Shown: positions 31,020 through 46,739, counted from the stretch's first letter. The stretch: 64,000 nucleotides of DNA from Rutpela maculata (GCA_936432065.2 OW386293.2:32314234-32378233); one strand, 5' to 3'. Made by a program: numbers and translations. The notes: generated from the letters alone by a model not told the origin.

Positions 31020-31937
31020 TAATACTCTTTCCAAGATCTCTGAGAGAACAGACGGAATACTTCTTGGTCCCAGCTCACCAAATATAATGAAGGAGTTTGC
31101 TACTTTTGATGTTGGATTAGCAATTCCTTGCTTCCAGTTGTTAAGGAAGTAATTATGCTCTATACACTAGTTGATATGTGCAATATATTCATCAAGTAAT
31201 AGTGAACAGTGATTTAAATCTTTGCAATCCCCAATGTCAATGACCTAACATAAATAGTTTTACGCCTATCAAATTTCATCGAGGAATTCGAAAAAGCTAC
31301 CGTGATGGTTATCAGACCGATATTCGATATTTTAAAAAATACTTTCTTGAATTCCTAGAGATATGTATTAAAATCTGATGTCAATGTTTATTTTTATGTT
31401 TCGGTCAAATAAATTTTCAGTTCACGACAATACAACCGAATCATTGGAGTGAAAGTTGAAATTCGAATTTAATAAAGTGTATTATTTCATTATTACCTAA
31501 GCAAGTATCTTCTTCCTTAACTATAATATATATTGGAAATGTATAAATGTATCGTAATAAAATAACTGAGCCATGTATTATTAATCTGTAAGGAAATTGT
31601 AGTAGATGTGTTGGTTGGCAAATACTTTATTTACTAACAATTCGCAGTGCTCATTTATTTCATTTAAATAAAAAACTTAATCTGGCATAAAGCTCGTGAA
31701 TGTTACACCCACAGCAACATTATATTTTGCATGACATTTTTGTTAACAAAGTCTTAAATAACTCATGTTCTAATACTTTTAAAGCAAGACCGACTAAAGT
31801 CTTATTAACCCAAATGCATTAATTATAGACCAGTTTCTTTAATTCCGACCATTATCCACATTTTTGATAGGCATGTGACGTAATCTAAGATGTAGACTCG
31901 TTTAGAAAAACAAAATGATCTATTAAGAGTTTGTACG
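31020..31937. other. No recognisable feature
   Basis: AT-rich interval without reading frames, inverted ends or tandem repeats that I can support. Confidence 0.4.
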
Positions 31938-31943
31938 TGTTAC

Positions 31944-32996
31944 TACGAAGGCGTTGTAGGGCCACATAGGATTTTTTTTAATTGACTATTATAGTTAGAT
32001 AATAGGGAACTATAGTCAGTTAATATGTAACTATAGTCAGATAATATGTGACTATAGTCAGATAAGATCCGATTAGATCCTACGGTGATAGCATACCATA
32101 TACCGGGTGGAAATGAGAACCGGCCCAGGCTTACAGCTCCTTAGTTTATGAACCAACTGTTTTTAAATTTGGAATATGTATATAAGACTTATTTTCCAAT
32201 TTAGAGCCAAAATGGCCGACTTCCGGTCTCGCCGGAAATAACATCAAATTTGATTTTTTAAATGTAACACCCTGTATATTTTGGTATTTTTGGAATCAAC
32301 GGAGCAAATTCTATCTTATCACCTTGCGAAATCTTCATTTTGTCAAAAATAATTTTAAAATTTTTAATTTCATTTTTCAACCTATTTTTAAATTATTTAA
32401 TTTTTTAGTGTTAAATAGAAATAAAACTAGACATATCGCATATTGTCTTATTCGAAATAAAACTCTCTATCTACTGTGTTGTGGCTGGTTCATAAACGTT
32501 CACAATAGTGGATATAGATAAATTTTACCCCAGTCACAGCCTTCTGGGCTGAAAAACGAAATTAAAAATTTTAAAATTATTTTTGAAAAAAAATGAAAAT
32601 TTCGCAACGTGATCAGATAGAATTTGGTCCGTAGATTCCAAAAATACCAAAATATACAGGGTGTTCCATTTAAAAAATCAAATTTCATGTTATTTCCGTC
32701 GAAACCGGAAGTCGGGGTCACTAAATCGGAAAATAAGTGTTATATACATTTTCCAAATTTCAAAACAGTTTGTTCATAAACAAAGGAGCTATAAGCCTGG
32801 GCCGGTTCTTATGCCCCCCCGTATATGGTATGCAATCACCGTAGGATATAGTCAAATCTTATCTGACATAGTCACATATTAACTGACTATAGTGGCTTAT
32901 TATCTGACTATAGTCAATTATTATTTAACTATAGTTAGTTATTATCTGACTATAGTCAATTAAAAAAAAACCTATGTGGCCCAACAACGCCTCGTA
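31944..32996. mobile_element. Outer palindromic MITE with 6-bp duplication TGTTAC
   Basis: TACGAAGGCGTTGTAGGGCC (31944) is mirrored by GGCCCAACAACGCCTCGTA ending 32996. TGTTAC flanks both ends (31938-31943, 32997-33002). The arms contain tandem ACTATAGTCAGATAATATG-like units (31985-32065, 32850-32960). Its centre, GCATACCATATATGGTATGC-like, is occupied by a second palindrome (32103-32821). Confidence 0.85.
32103..32821. mobile_element. Inner long-TIR palindrome, TA target duplication
   Basis: CCGGGTGGAAATGAGAACCG at 32103 against the mirrored right end (CGGTTCTTATGCCCCCCCG, ending 32821), TA outside both. The arms reach about 32372 and 32551 and share TACAGGGTGTTCCATTTAAA (32655) with the complement near 32268. 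Only ~180 bp is unpaired. Terminus and arm layout resemble the IS630-type elements B and C. No coding. Confidence 0.85.
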
Positions 32997-33002
32997 TGTT
33001 AC

Positions 33003-33884
33003 TTTATTTCACCGCTTAATAATCCAGTCAAAATAAATAAAAAAATTCCAAAAACTCGGAAAAATTTCGATGGAGTTGAAAATTTATAAGGACCTTTAAA
33101 TCATCATTTGAAATGAAATATCAAAAGTCCCCATTGATCCCACCCGTCCTAAAAATTTTATTCAAGGTCAAATGTACAAAAAACGGTGAATTTTTTCGTA
33201 AAAATAGTTAATATAAAATTTATAGAGCATACGATTCCCTACAAAAAATATTCCCACACTTTTTCGTACAATAGGCCAGTCGAAATAAACGAAAAATGGG
33301 TCATTTTACGAAATGTCGTTTATCTGCAATTTTTTTTAAAGTATAGTTTGGGATGTCCAGAAACATATGCAAACTATCCCCACACGTGACAGGTGGGGCA
33401 ACACACTTTAAAATTGAAAAAAACGTCAATTTTTTGACATTTTTCGCTTTATTTGCAGTATCACTCGTAAATGAAGCATTGTTCGGAAAAATGTCAAGAA
33501 GCAAAAACGTTGAAAAATTGATTTTGAACATTTTCCCAAAAAAATGCTTCGTTTAAGGGCTACAGACGAAAGAACAATGCAATTAGTAATTGTTTTGTTT
33601 TTTTAGTTTTTTAAGTGCTACTGAGTTAAAAGCATGTCGAAAAGTCACCTGACAGTGACAGTAACTAGCAACAACAATTATAATATAAACTAGAATATTT
33701 TCTGGTCGGTAGTTATATTTTTATTTTAAGAAAATGAGGTAGGCAGAGGCCCTTATTTTTCATCATCAGAGCAGTTATTAATTAAAATAGCAAATAATTA
33801 TAAACACGTTGTAGAATAAAAGAAACTGCTGCAATATAATGGAGTGACAAAGAAGCTGAACGATTTCTACAATACAATAAAATA
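33003..33884. other. No recognisable gene
   Basis: AT-rich. TCCAGTCAAAATAAATAAAA (33023) and GGCCAGTCGAAATAAACGAA (33273) are similar blocks about 250 bp apart, suggesting an old direct repeat. No terminal repeats seen. Confidence 0.4.
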
Positions 33885-34276
33885 TACAGGGTGCCCCATT
33901 ATATTTTGACCCTTTTTAAACCCATATAACTTTTGAACTAGCTGAGATAATGAAATGCGGTTTTCGCCAGTCTTCTTCTAAATCTTCTTAAGTTATTTCC
34001 TGTGTATCCATCTCTGCTCACTTCTGGTTTAACCGCAAATTACATAGCGTATTTTCGGGGATAGGGCAACTTTGTTATTTCAAATGTATATTTTTCCACA
34101 GTTGAAAATTTATACAGCGCGATGGTTTTATAAGCTTTTAAAGTGCTGCGTTTTATCGAAATGCTACGGAAAAAATAATGATTCACAAAGTAGGCTATGG
34201 AAATAAAAGACAACATCACTTGTAAACGTCAAATTAGTTTATTGACAAGTCGGGTACTTGAGTTACTTTAAGAAAA

Positions 34277-34331
34277 ATGTTTACTTTAAGTGAAAAAGCT
34301 AAGTGTGTAATCATTTTTACTGAAACTAAAT
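34277..34331 (+). pseudogene. Element I transposase start, before J
   Basis: ATG 34277 reads MFTLSEKAKCVIIFTETKSY, a typical start of an insect IS630-type transposase. It is cut in the SYK codons by hAT element J, and continues at 38502 (TTQKRFRTMFNKELPTKKSI). Confidence 0.8.
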
Positions 34332-34646
34332 CTTACAAACAGGGTTGTGCAAAAACCCACCTTCTTTAGAAAAGACGACCCACTGGTTATTTAGGTGGGT
34401 TTTGGTGGGTTTTTCTGAGCAATTGTGGTTTATTCTGGGTTTTTGTAAAATTCAAATTTCCTGCCCAATTTCCCACCTTTCATTTGGCGTTGCTCTGACA
34501 ATATAGCAAGTGACAACATCTGGACTGTGTTGGAAATATTCTTAGTTATTCAGTTGCTAAGTAGCCATTATCCAGAATTTGCTCCCGGTTTCTTAAGCTT
34601 TCAATTCTCAGATTATGATGTGTTCAAAACCATATTTTAACTAGCT

Positions 34647-34821
34647 TCAATGGGTATAAGTGGTGGATACTCATCAAAGAAAAAATTATGTGCAAACTGA
34701 ATGAATTCAAGAAAAAAGATTCTACTGCTTCTGAATCAGAAATACAATGCTAAAAAATCTAGTAAATATGTGCGATTTTTTTTCAAAATTGCATAGTTAT
34801 CCCGCTTGTAGTGCTGCAGTA
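34647..34821 (+). pseudogene. hAT transposase, C-terminal region part 1
   Basis: Reads FNGYKWWILIKEKIMCKLNE and FKKKDSTASESEIQC, then, after a gap with stops, KLHSYPACSAA. The last motif (L-H-x-Y-P-A-S/C-S-A-A) is the start of the hAT C-terminal dimerisation domain. A hairpin/TIR insertion begins at about 34822. Residues usually carrying the catalytic acids are upstream and absent. Confidence 0.7.
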
Positions 34822-34934
34822 AATAGTATATTATATTACTAGGAGTAGAACGCACTCTTTTTTTGTGTTGAGCCCAGGATTTGCTGGGCGAAACACAAAA
34901 AAAGGCGTTCTACTCCGTGTAATATATACTATTT
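34822..34934. repeat. Foldback hairpin, ~45-bp arms
   Basis: AATAGTATATTATATTAC then GGAGTAGAACGC on the left pair with GCGTTCTACTCCGTGTAATA on the right; the loop region is GAGCCCAGGATTTGCTGGGC. It lies immediately before the inverted-repeat segment 34935-35260. Confidence 0.85.
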
Positions 34935-35260
34935 TTTCTTCAAGCATATTAAAATGCAAAAATTCATTTATTTATCATAAATGTACAAATATTCAAACTA
35001 CAGTCTTACATGTTGACACAATATGACAAGTGGCTAGTGGATAGCGCGCCACCGGTGGCTTTCGGTATTAACATTATGTTACTAGTAAAACAATACCCAT
35101 TGCGGTGGCGCTTTCGGAACTAACATTAGGTATGTTACTAGTAAAACAATGTCCACTACGGTGGCGTTCGGTACTAACATTTTGTTACTAGTAAAACAAT
35201 GTCCTACTTCTACTTCTGTTTTTGGTGATATAATTTAAACATTTTAATACGCTTGAAGAA
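34935..35260. mobile_element. Small TIR insertion with an internal triplicated unit
   Basis: CTTCAAGCATATTAAAATG (34938-34956) is inverted as CATTTTAATACGCTTGAAG (35240-35258). Inside, three direct units of 50-57 bp contain GGTGGC-TTCGG and GTTACTAGTAAAACAAT (from about 35052, 35104 and 35160). Together with the adjacent hairpin it separates two halves of the hAT C-terminal domain, so hairpin plus TIR segment may be one element. Confidence 0.7.
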
Positions 35261-35371
35261 AAAAGAATTTTTTCTACATTCGACCATATATGGAGCAAAC
35301 TAAGGAATAAGCTTGGAGCTGAAAAGGCGTTAAAACTAGTTAAGATTTATAGACATTTAAATAAAACATAA
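35258..35371 (+). pseudogene. hAT transposase, C-terminal region part 2
   Basis: RIFSTFDHIWSKLRNKLGAE then KALKLVKIYRHLNKT and TAA 35369-35371. F-S-x-x-x-x-I-x-S-K-L-R-N-x-L is the end of the hAT C-terminal dimerisation domain. It completes KLHSYPACSAA at 34821 once the insert between is removed. This is the best evidence that J is a hAT by protein as well as by ends. Confidence 0.85.
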
Positions 35372-38440
<3,069 letters not shown>

Positions 38441-38501
38441 CACCCATTTTACCCACCGTTTTTTTCTAATGGTGGGTTTTTGTGCCAACCCTGCTTACAA
38501 A

Positions 38502-38608
38502 ACAACACAAAAAAGATTTAGAACTATGTTTAACAAGGAACTTCCAACAAAAAAGTCAATTAGAAACTGGTATAGAAACTTTTGGACCCTAAAAAAAGAT
38601 TAGAAGAA
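38502..38608 (+). pseudogene. Element I transposase, continuation after J
   Basis: TTQKRFRTMFNKELPTKKSI then RNWYRNFWTLKKD: the rest of the first HTH of the transposase that starts at 34277. The reading stops near the right TIR of element I, so the catalytic core is missing. Confidence 0.75.
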
Positions 38609-38696
38609 TAATGGCGAAAACCGCAATACATTATCTCAACTAGTTCAAAAGTTATATAGGTTTAAAAAGGGTCAAAATAGAATAGGGCACCCGGTA

Positions 38697-39110
38697 TTTT
38701 AATATTTGCTTTTTAGCTACATTAGAAAACCAAGTATGTATTTCGTGTTCTAAAAATTCCAAAATATCTACTTCATCATGGCTTATTTCGTCGAAAGCTT
38801 CAATTTTCAGTAATTTACGCAAAAAAATAACTTTGACTTTTCACGCAACAACTGTTGACAAACATAAAATTCTCTGGCTGACAGAGATAGCCCCCACCTT
38901 GAAGCTCGGGCTAAGTTACCTCTGACTTTAGACCAGGGTTACTTTTAACTTGATAAACACTTTAGCCTGGAGTTAGCACTCCGCTCCGGGACACACAAAC
39001 TGAACCCTGTAATGATAAACGGGCCCCTAGAGTGCTAACAAGTAGGAGATAAAATGATAGTCTATTTACAGTTTCATTTAAATTTACTAGTTAATAAAAA
39101 AATTGATCGC
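38697..39110. other. No recognisable feature
   Basis: Includes a GC-richer stretch (38880-39020) with no recognised frame or repeat. Confidence 0.35.
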
Positions 39111-39119
39111 ACACCAATA

Positions 39120-39352
39120 TTTAATCATTCTAAACTACATCAGTCCTTGTGAAGAGCTGGTATTTTTGCTAGAATAAGACATAGTAGACAATCCCCAAAT
39201 CCAAGGCCAAGGCTGTCTGGAAGAGGGTCACACAGACACAAAAACAGAAAACATCCATTACCCATAGACATTGCCAGTGCCATGGTTAGGGATCGAACCC
39301 AGTACACGACAGTGTGATCAAGCGTGCTCGCCACTAATATGCTTCAAGCTTG
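39120..39352 (-). repeat. tRNA-derived SINE
   Basis: On the minus strand, TTAGTGGCGAGCACG near 39340 fits a polymerase III A box, and GGGTTCGATCCCT near 39295 a B box, 35-40 bp apart as in tRNAs. A body of about 170 bp follows (CATGGCACTGGCAATGTC, then CCAGACAGCCTTGG) to an A/T-rich end near 39100. The head-plus-body layout is that of an insect SINE. I could not confirm a target duplication. Confidence 0.75.
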
Positions 39353-39391
39353 CTGTAATTGTTTTAATGTTTCCTATACAATACAACCGCT

Positions 39392-41000
39392 GAGCATACT
39401 TCTGTTTGTCATTCATTTACCAGAGATTCACCCATTTGGATTCTGTTGGTAATTGTCCAATGATTAGAAAAAAATTGGGTGATGGTCTATGCGAGTGGCC
39501 ATTTTGGAGAATCGACGCCATCTTTGATTCTTATTGAAAAAGCACTCCATAGGATGTGAGATGTCATTTTACATGTTTTTTAGGGTGCTGAACACGTTCC
39601 CGATAGTATAAATACTGAAAAGTGGTTACTAATCATTAACAAGAAGTAACATAAAATGAATAAGTCAATGACATCACTAGTTTAAGTATATGACATGACT
39701 AAATAACAAAAAAACAATATATGACTCCCTGTATCTACAATTTTAAACAGCAGACGTAATAATTTATGTTGCAATATTAGAATACTTATTACAACAATCA
39801 ATAGCTACACTTCTGCAATGACAGTAAATGCAACAAGATATTCAATTTGAAAAACATAACATTAATCTCTTGCACACTTTAGACATGAGCAACTAGGCAC
39901 AAGTTCGTTGCTGGGAGGAAACAGTGAAGTTATACGTGAGGGCTATAGACAATCACCTACATCTTCGTAACCAAACTCTATAGAATCAAGGTGCGCGATG
40001 TCATCATTTAAATATGTTATATATAAATGTGTGTTCTAATTAATGTACTGGTTGGTGGGAGGTCTTCCATGAAAATGTTTTTCCCATGTGTGTAAAGAAA
40101 CATTCGTAATTCCTCCATTGTTTTACAAACTGATCTCTTTTTTTTTCAAAATTTGTACGAGTTATTTTTCTGCTAATTGTATCGACTGCTCCATTACTTC
40201 ACTCGCCGGAATTCCGAAGTTTGTGAGAAATGCTTCGGGTGTTCTTACCATTCTAGCATATTTTGTACTTACTAGTGCAGTCTAAGCCAGTTAGGAAGTG
40301 TAAAGTAGGAAGTACATGGCATACTGCAATTCGTTCAGCAATTATATGAACGGGAACTTGGCGTAGCTCCAACACCTAGACGAATCCACAATTCCTTCAA
40401 TCCAAGATTCTTGAAGGTAGTCCAAGGACATAACAGAGAATGAGAACGTCTGCATCATTCGACAATATCATCACCTCTGTTTGTTGCATGTTTAATATGG
40501 GGCATAATACGGAGATCTGCCTCCTCTAACATGGCAAATTGTAGTTCTTCGTGAGATTGTCTTAAATTGGTTTGCTGTATGGACATGCATGTGGTTGGGT
40601 TAGGAAAAGATGTTGCACTACAGAAGACCTGCATATTTGGCCATATATTGCTGCATTTTTCTAGTAGATACGATTTGAAACAGTCTTGAAGTTTGACTTT
40701 GTTTACTAGAAGACCAAAATTTATCTTTTTGTACAGGAATAGGTGTTGTATTTTTAATGTAGTGAAGGTTGATTGATTCACATGTCACGACTAATTCAGG
40801 ACCCTTAAAAACATGTAAAATGACACCGCACATGCTTATGCAGTGCATTTTCAATAAGCATCAACGTCTATGTTCCATAATGGCCACTCGCACAGACCAT
40901 CACCCAAATTGTTTTTTCAATTACTACACGATTACCAAAAATACCCAAATGGATGAATCTCTGGTAAATGAATCACGGTCAGAAGCATTCTCAGCAAATG
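39392..41000 (-). mobile_element. Element L: TIR element encoding an EADLRIMPHI-type protein
   Basis: Left arm 39392-39530 and right arm 40855-41000 are inverted: TTCATTTACCAGAGATTCA (39412) mirrors TGAATCTCTGGTAAATGAA (40954), and TTGGGTGATGGTCT (39475) mirrors AGACCATCACCCAA. The minus strand between carries part of a transposon protein (40440-40854). A pentad-like block GGTGCTGAACACGTTCCCGA (39590) is shared with repeats at 51.6 and 58.7 kb. Exact termini are uncertain. Confidence 0.7.
40440..40854 (-). pseudogene. Transposon-borne protein, central part (EADLRIMPHI motif)
   Basis: The minus strand reads CESINLHYIKNTTPIPVQKD, KFWSSSKQSQTSRLFQIVST, and later HEELQFAMLEEADLRIMPHI then KHATNRGDDIV. 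I recall this order (P-x-P-x-x-x-x-x-F-W-x-S-x-x-N, then E-E-A-D-x-R-I-x-P-H-I-x-H-A) from a large family of uncharacterised metazoan transposon proteins, in which a V-I-x-S-x-D-T-D-V segment follows. Here two overlapping frames show a frameshift. The 62.3-62.97-kb pseudogene is the C-terminal part of the same protein type. Confidence 0.65.
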
Positions 41001-41652
41001 GACTAATAGGTTCTGAAATATTTACGACACCTTCAAATAAATCAAGAACACATAAATATGCGCTGTAATATATCCTGTATAAAGTCATATAAGGTAAAAT
41101 AATGATTACCTTCTGCTCAAGAGCAGCTAGATTTTTAAAAATTATGTTCGTTTTTAAGAACGTAGATTTGAATGATTGATAGCTTCGACCTTGAGTACAA
41201 GTTTATATTTTTGAATTTTATGTGAAAATACATCGATAAAACGCGGGTCGTGAGTGCGCTGACGTGCCAATAAAGTCTCATTAATTCACGACAAAATTGC
41301 CCCGATTCGAATCACTGCATCTGCAGTAATATTTCATGCAGCGATATAAAATTCTCGGCGTCTCTATTTGAAGAGAAAAGTTTTACTAAAAGTTGTTCAC
41401 ATACAGAATTTGGCGTATTGAGAAGGTTTGTCCTTATTATTTAGTGATTTTTTGTTTTTAGAAAATTGGATTACTGCTTTTGATGTTTTATGACATTAAA
41501 TGAATTTTATAATGTGTGAAAATCCCATTTCGATTGAATGATGTTTAGTGCTAGCGCAGAGAATTTAAATTTTGGGAAGAGGGAAAATTTATCAAAAATA
41601 TCTTATAATTTATTACAATGGTAATTTTGAAAACAATGTTGGTAGATCTTAT
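41001..41652. other. No recognisable feature
   Basis: AT-rich with scattered GC-richer words near 41240-41300; no supported gene or repeat. Confidence 0.4.
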
Positions 41653-41660
41653 CTAGTATA

Positions 41661-42481
41661 CAGTGCAGTGGCGGCCCGTGGCTTTTAGCTTTGGGTGGGC
41701 AGTGCGAAAATTTTTTGAGATTTCCGGGTCATCGGTTGACCTTGACCTTCCTTTTACACTAATTTAATTAATGTCACACTAACTTCCTTTTTTTTATTAT
41801 TTATCAAATATCAAATTAGAAATTACACAATTAATATTCTAGGTATTTGATATTCTCAATATTCTCATATGATTAAGAAATTAATTAATCATTTAATCAA
41901 TCTTAACACATTTATTAATTAATCATTTTTCATTTTCTAGTTTGATTTCAATATATTATCAAAAATTGTAAACATATTCTGTTCAATAATTCAATATTCA
42001 TTATTCATAAGTTTATTAAGTTTAACTTAAGTTTCCTATTTCTTTACGCGAAGCGTGACTTGCTCTCCCTAGCATGTAAATCGCCTAAAGACGCAAGACA
42101 TACGTCACGTTTTGATACGTATTGCAGGCGTAAGATCGAAGAGAATGACCAACATATGAGTAGACGTAGTTTAACACGGTTTCAGTGTTCACTGCGCACC
42201 CTGGATCCCAATGGTTAGAGTCTAGGCGCATGCGCATGACACTTCTAATAGAAATTTGAAAGTGTTAGCGGCAAGCGACTAGGTATTAAGATTAAGCGGA
42301 TTCGTATGTGGACTTGGCGGAGGCTGATTAATATGTTGTCAAATAATAAAAATATTATCATAAATAAAGTTAACTTAATTTTATAATTCTAATATTAAAA
42401 TTAATTAACGGCAAAATTGTATGACTAACTACCGCTTGGCTTTGGCGCGCTTATCCTGCCATCCCTGACGGGCCGCCGCTG
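41661..42481. mobile_element. 821-bp non-autonomous hAT element, target duplication CTAGTATA
   Basis: CAGTGCAGTGGCGGCCCGTG at 41661 against GACGGGCCGCCGCTG ending 42481. The exact 8-bp CTAGTATA flanks both ends (41653-41660, 42482-42489). The left end has a doubled CAGTG. Interior is non-coding; AT-rich at 41800-42010 and GC-richer at 42050-42320. Confidence 0.95.
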
Positions 42482-42489
42482 CTAGTATA

Positions 42490-45400
42490 CTGCTCTAGTT
42501 GAACTTTTAATAAAGGACATTTCAAAATATTAATAAGTTAGTTTAACTTACTGTCACAGAAGAATGTCTCTAAATCTGGTATATATGTACCTGAAACAAA
42601 AGAAATTTTATTAGCACGAAAAGTCTTTAATCTAAATTATATTCATTTTAAATATTGCAACCTTTCACCCTAGCATTGAGGCGCCATTTTATAAAAATGG
42701 CTCCTATTATTAAGTAAAATGTCCTCGCAGCTAAACACTCGACAAAAAAATCAAAATGCTCAAAAGATACACCCTAGTATATAATGTAAGTCAGCTACAA
42801 CATAAGAAAAATTATAGCACACACGTGACTCTAATAATAAAGTTTAATCAAGCTACTTGGACATGAAAAAACAGACAAAAGCTAATCTAACTGGGGTGAC
42901 CGTTTGTTACCAGCTAAACTAAAGGCCAGCCTCAAATCAGATTAGGCCCAGGCTAGTCAGTGTTGTTGGAGGCAAGGGCGTGAGTTAGGGTTAGGAACTG
43001 ACTAATATTTTAGCAAAAAAACAAATTTTGGTACACAAAAAAACTCAAAACTTTATGGGCGCCAGGCTTTCTAGTGAAGCCGTGAAATAAGAGAAAAAAC
43101 TACACAACACAAATAAAACAAGAAGTAATGATAGTATCGATTTAATATCGATTTAGGGACAATTGTACAGGTTTGATGTATAATCGAAATAAAAATTGGT
43201 TAGAGATTCAAGTTAACATTCTAATATGTACAGTGTGGGTTAGTAAGGTAGTTCAAGCAAAAAACGAGATCAAAATGATAATAAGTGCGATAATTGCGAA
43301 GTGTGACTGAATCTATCCTAGGATTCGTGGTAATAAAATGTGGTTGAGATATAATCAAAAGTTTCATACATAAAATTGTCTTAAGCTAGGCAGAATGCTT
43401 AACCGAAGTTATAAACCGATATTATTATAAAAAAATTAATTACTGTATAGTCACTGGCAAAAGAATTAACGATACCGCACTTAGATACTGCAGCTAAATA
43501 CTGAGCAAACAAACACTACTATAAAAGTAACAATTTAGTAGGTAATTTAATTCAAACAGTCTGTTGCTTGATACCCAAAAATTTTAACACTAACGAGCAA
43601 AAATATAAAAATTACGTAATAATCAGAAATCTATAATAAGCAATATAATGATCACAAATTGGCGATTAATTACGCAACAAATATAAATCGATCATAAATT
43701 TATCACTGACTTAACAACAACTAATAAAATATACAAGTGATAACATTAATTTACTCTAATATAAAAAAATACCACACGGCAGAATTATGAAATGTAACAA
43801 AAATATATACACAATGTAAAATTGGTAATAACCAAAAGAATCTCTAAGGTAAGCCACACGGCAAAATTACACAATGTAACCAACAATAAATCTGCACAAG
43901 GTAAAATTGGTAATAACCAAAAGTTACAAAAAAAAGGGAAGTGGACGCAAAAGGCGACAGATTCCACCCCTTTGTAGGCTTTGTGTCGACGTCTAACACA
44001 AACCTTCAATCACGCGGTAAATTAAATGGAAACATCCACTACAACGTGATTATAAACACCCTGTATCTTAAAATACATAAAATTTAACATCAATAAGATT
44101 AGCAGATGCATAGGGCACTCTAAAATTTTGCACTTAAGTTAACGCGGTGATTACGTAGCTCGTAAGATTTTAATTAAGTCAATAATTAAAACTGGCATAG
44201 GCCATTCAAATCTCGCAAATTGTTAGAGAGGTGATATTTAGAAACACATTAATAACATGAACTTAACTTTGTAAACAGCTGAGCTGGCCAGGCATTCGGA
44301 GAAATCCCTCTAGCTGGAATCGGTCGCTTGAAAATGACACACCTCGTGGCTTCCACGGTCCCGTACCGAGAAAATGGCTGCAATAAAATCTTGGCTCCTA
44401 CGTTTAAAGAAAAAAATTTGTTCGTGATCCACCCATGTGAAATTTAAACAGCAAATAACCATTTATGACGTAGTTCCCAATAAAATTATTAATTGAACGT
44501 CGCAACTGCCTCCAAGTAACGTGATTATACAATCGTTGAACGAGTTCGGCCGTTTTGACTACAGTGGTGAAAGCAACATGGTGGTTCAGCAATTTAGCGA
44601 TGAAGTCAGTTCAGTTAATACTTGGTAATAATGATGATGATTCACTGCTAATATGATCTATTTAATTTTTAAATTATCGTAACTTGTAAATCATAATAAC
44701 TTCGTAATTTATGGTGACTTAGTGATTTAGTAACTTAGTAAATCATAACTTTGTATAGTATTAAAGTAGTAAAGCAGTACTTAGTATTTTATAACGTAGT
44801 AAAGTATTACTTAATATAGTAAAGTATAACGTGGTAAAGTATTCAATCTGAGAACCCTAAAATAAATGAAAACGTAATTAGCTTTGAAAAATGGTAGAAA
44901 ATGATTAACTTACATCCCATTTCCACTAAAGATATTGAACACTTATGTTTGATTTAACGGCAAGCCATTAGCTACTTGCTTTTATCACCGCGAGAACGAA
45001 AGAGATCCGGCTCGCGTCCAGTTTCTTTCACATCGCCCAAGGGACGATTTTAGTGCCGCGTCGGCCTTTCAACGAACTACCGAGAAGTTCTACTTCAAGC
45101 ATCAATTTACAGAAAACGGCTAAATAGTTCCGTCCATATTATTGAATTTATTATACATTGGAACAACTCCACTAGAAGGCGTTACAATAAGTAGCGCGTC
45201 GATATCTGCATCTGCTATTGGACAATCGTCAATAAAACGCTTGAGGCGATGAGAAAATTTGTCGGGCGTGGCCGAATGGCATTTAATTTTGCTCGAATTC
45301 ACTTTTACGTGGTGTCACAGCTATTTAGTGCACAGCCAATATCTTTTTTGTATAAATTATTTAAATAGGTATTCGTGGTCAGCAACACCCGACTTCAACT

Positions 45401-45916
45401 TTCATTCATTTTATAATAGTCTTATTAAAAATACTCTAGTAGCACGGTAAATCAAAACTGATATATGATGCATTGATAAGTTCGCTCGAACTTGAGAGAA
45501 TTTGCATATAGTCATTGCCGTATATTATGGTGGTCCTTTATATTAGTGAAGGAAAGTTCTCGATTTTTTTTTTGTCTCACAGAGAAATGATGTCCAAATT
45601 CGTAGCCATCGCAACAAGATACATTTTTTAAAGAATTTCATAAATGTCTCCAAATTACGTAAAATTATTTTTGAATGACAAAACAAACATTTTGAGGATG
45701 AAATTGACTTTAAGTTAATAAAAAAATACGTTTGAAGTCACCGGGTATCCATTATTACATATTATTAACGGAGAATTCCCCGAAATGTTGAAAACATCGC
45801 GAAAATTTCAAGAACAAAATTAGCGGAAGAGCATAGACTAATAGATGTGTGTGTGAGATGGATTTTTGGCTTCAGAAAAAAAGATTTCTCAGCCACAGAA
45901 AATTATTTTATTACTA
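42490..45916. other. Long stretch without a recognised gene
   Basis: AT-rich, with a degenerate direct repeat (GGTAAAATTGGTAATAACCA at 43898; GTAAAATTGGTAATAACCAA near 43816) and AGTAAAGTAT-like words at 44760-44850. The minus-strand 60-codon frame 45120-45302 (MNSSKIKCHSATPDKFSHRL) has no recognised domain. No LTRs or TIRs were found by eye. Confidence 0.4.
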
Positions 45917-46140
45917 ATATTACATTTGTATGTTATTTGTTCTAATAAATTGTACGATTAGGTCAAAAATTTCCTTTCTATTATAACTTAGCAGGCTTGT
46001 TACATTTATGGGTAAATTCACTTTGAGATTAATCAGGTGAGTTAATTTTTTCTTTTCTATTTGGGCAGTATATTTCTTACACGCAAAGAATAAATGGTTA
46101 AGGTCTCCCAAGGACGTATTGTCACATGAAGTCTATGGCC
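45917..46140 (-). pseudogene. LINE 3' coding end
   Basis: TSCDNTSLGDLNHLFFACKK then NVTSLLSYNRKEIFDLIVQF and a stop at 45920. The C-D-x-x-x-x-x-D-L-N-H-L-F-F-x-C segment followed by V-x-S-x-L and a terminal helix is the usual end of Jockey/I-like LINE ORF2 proteins (Cys-His region after RNase H). It is probably the continuation of 48765-49010 across foldback element N. Confidence 0.7.
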
Positions 46141-46739
46141 CTCGGGAAAAAAAACGCCATTTGATGATACAAGCAATCCACTTGGCGCAGGTGTTAAGGA
46201 CGATATTGTAATCGATTTGGCCCGAGACTAGTAAAAATTTTTCCCTCAGGACACGAGATTAAGCCAATTTTTCAAAATGGCCGCCGAAAAATCACCAAAA
46301 TTTATATCTGCACAAGATAGACGTGATTATACTCATTTCCATATAATTCGGCTGTGGACAATTAAAAAAAAAACTATTTCAAAGCTATATGACCTCGTTT
46401 GACCTTGAAATAATTGATTTAAAAGTAAAAAATGTCATATTGCATAATTTTCTTTTAAAAACATTCTTAAATGGCAGTGTAAAGTTATAGGCTTAAATAT
46501 GCACAAAAAGAGATTTGAAATATGTGTAAAAAAAGACTATTTATAGTCCAAGATCCCAGAGCTGCCAGACCTATGTCATATTAGCAAAGCTAATATTTTG
46601 ACAACAAATAGTGTAATATCTAGTTAAGAACGTATGCGTATTTGCTAGTTTGAAAGTTGGGCCCTTTTACAGAAAACAGGTACAAAAGGTACATAAGAAT
46701 TTTACTCAGTACGTTAAATTATGATAGCTGGATTATTTT

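Noticed and set aside
45120..45302. A possible small host gene, 60 codons on the minus strand
   Set aside because: No recognised domain, no splice or promoter context, and it lies among unexplained repeats; it may be chance.
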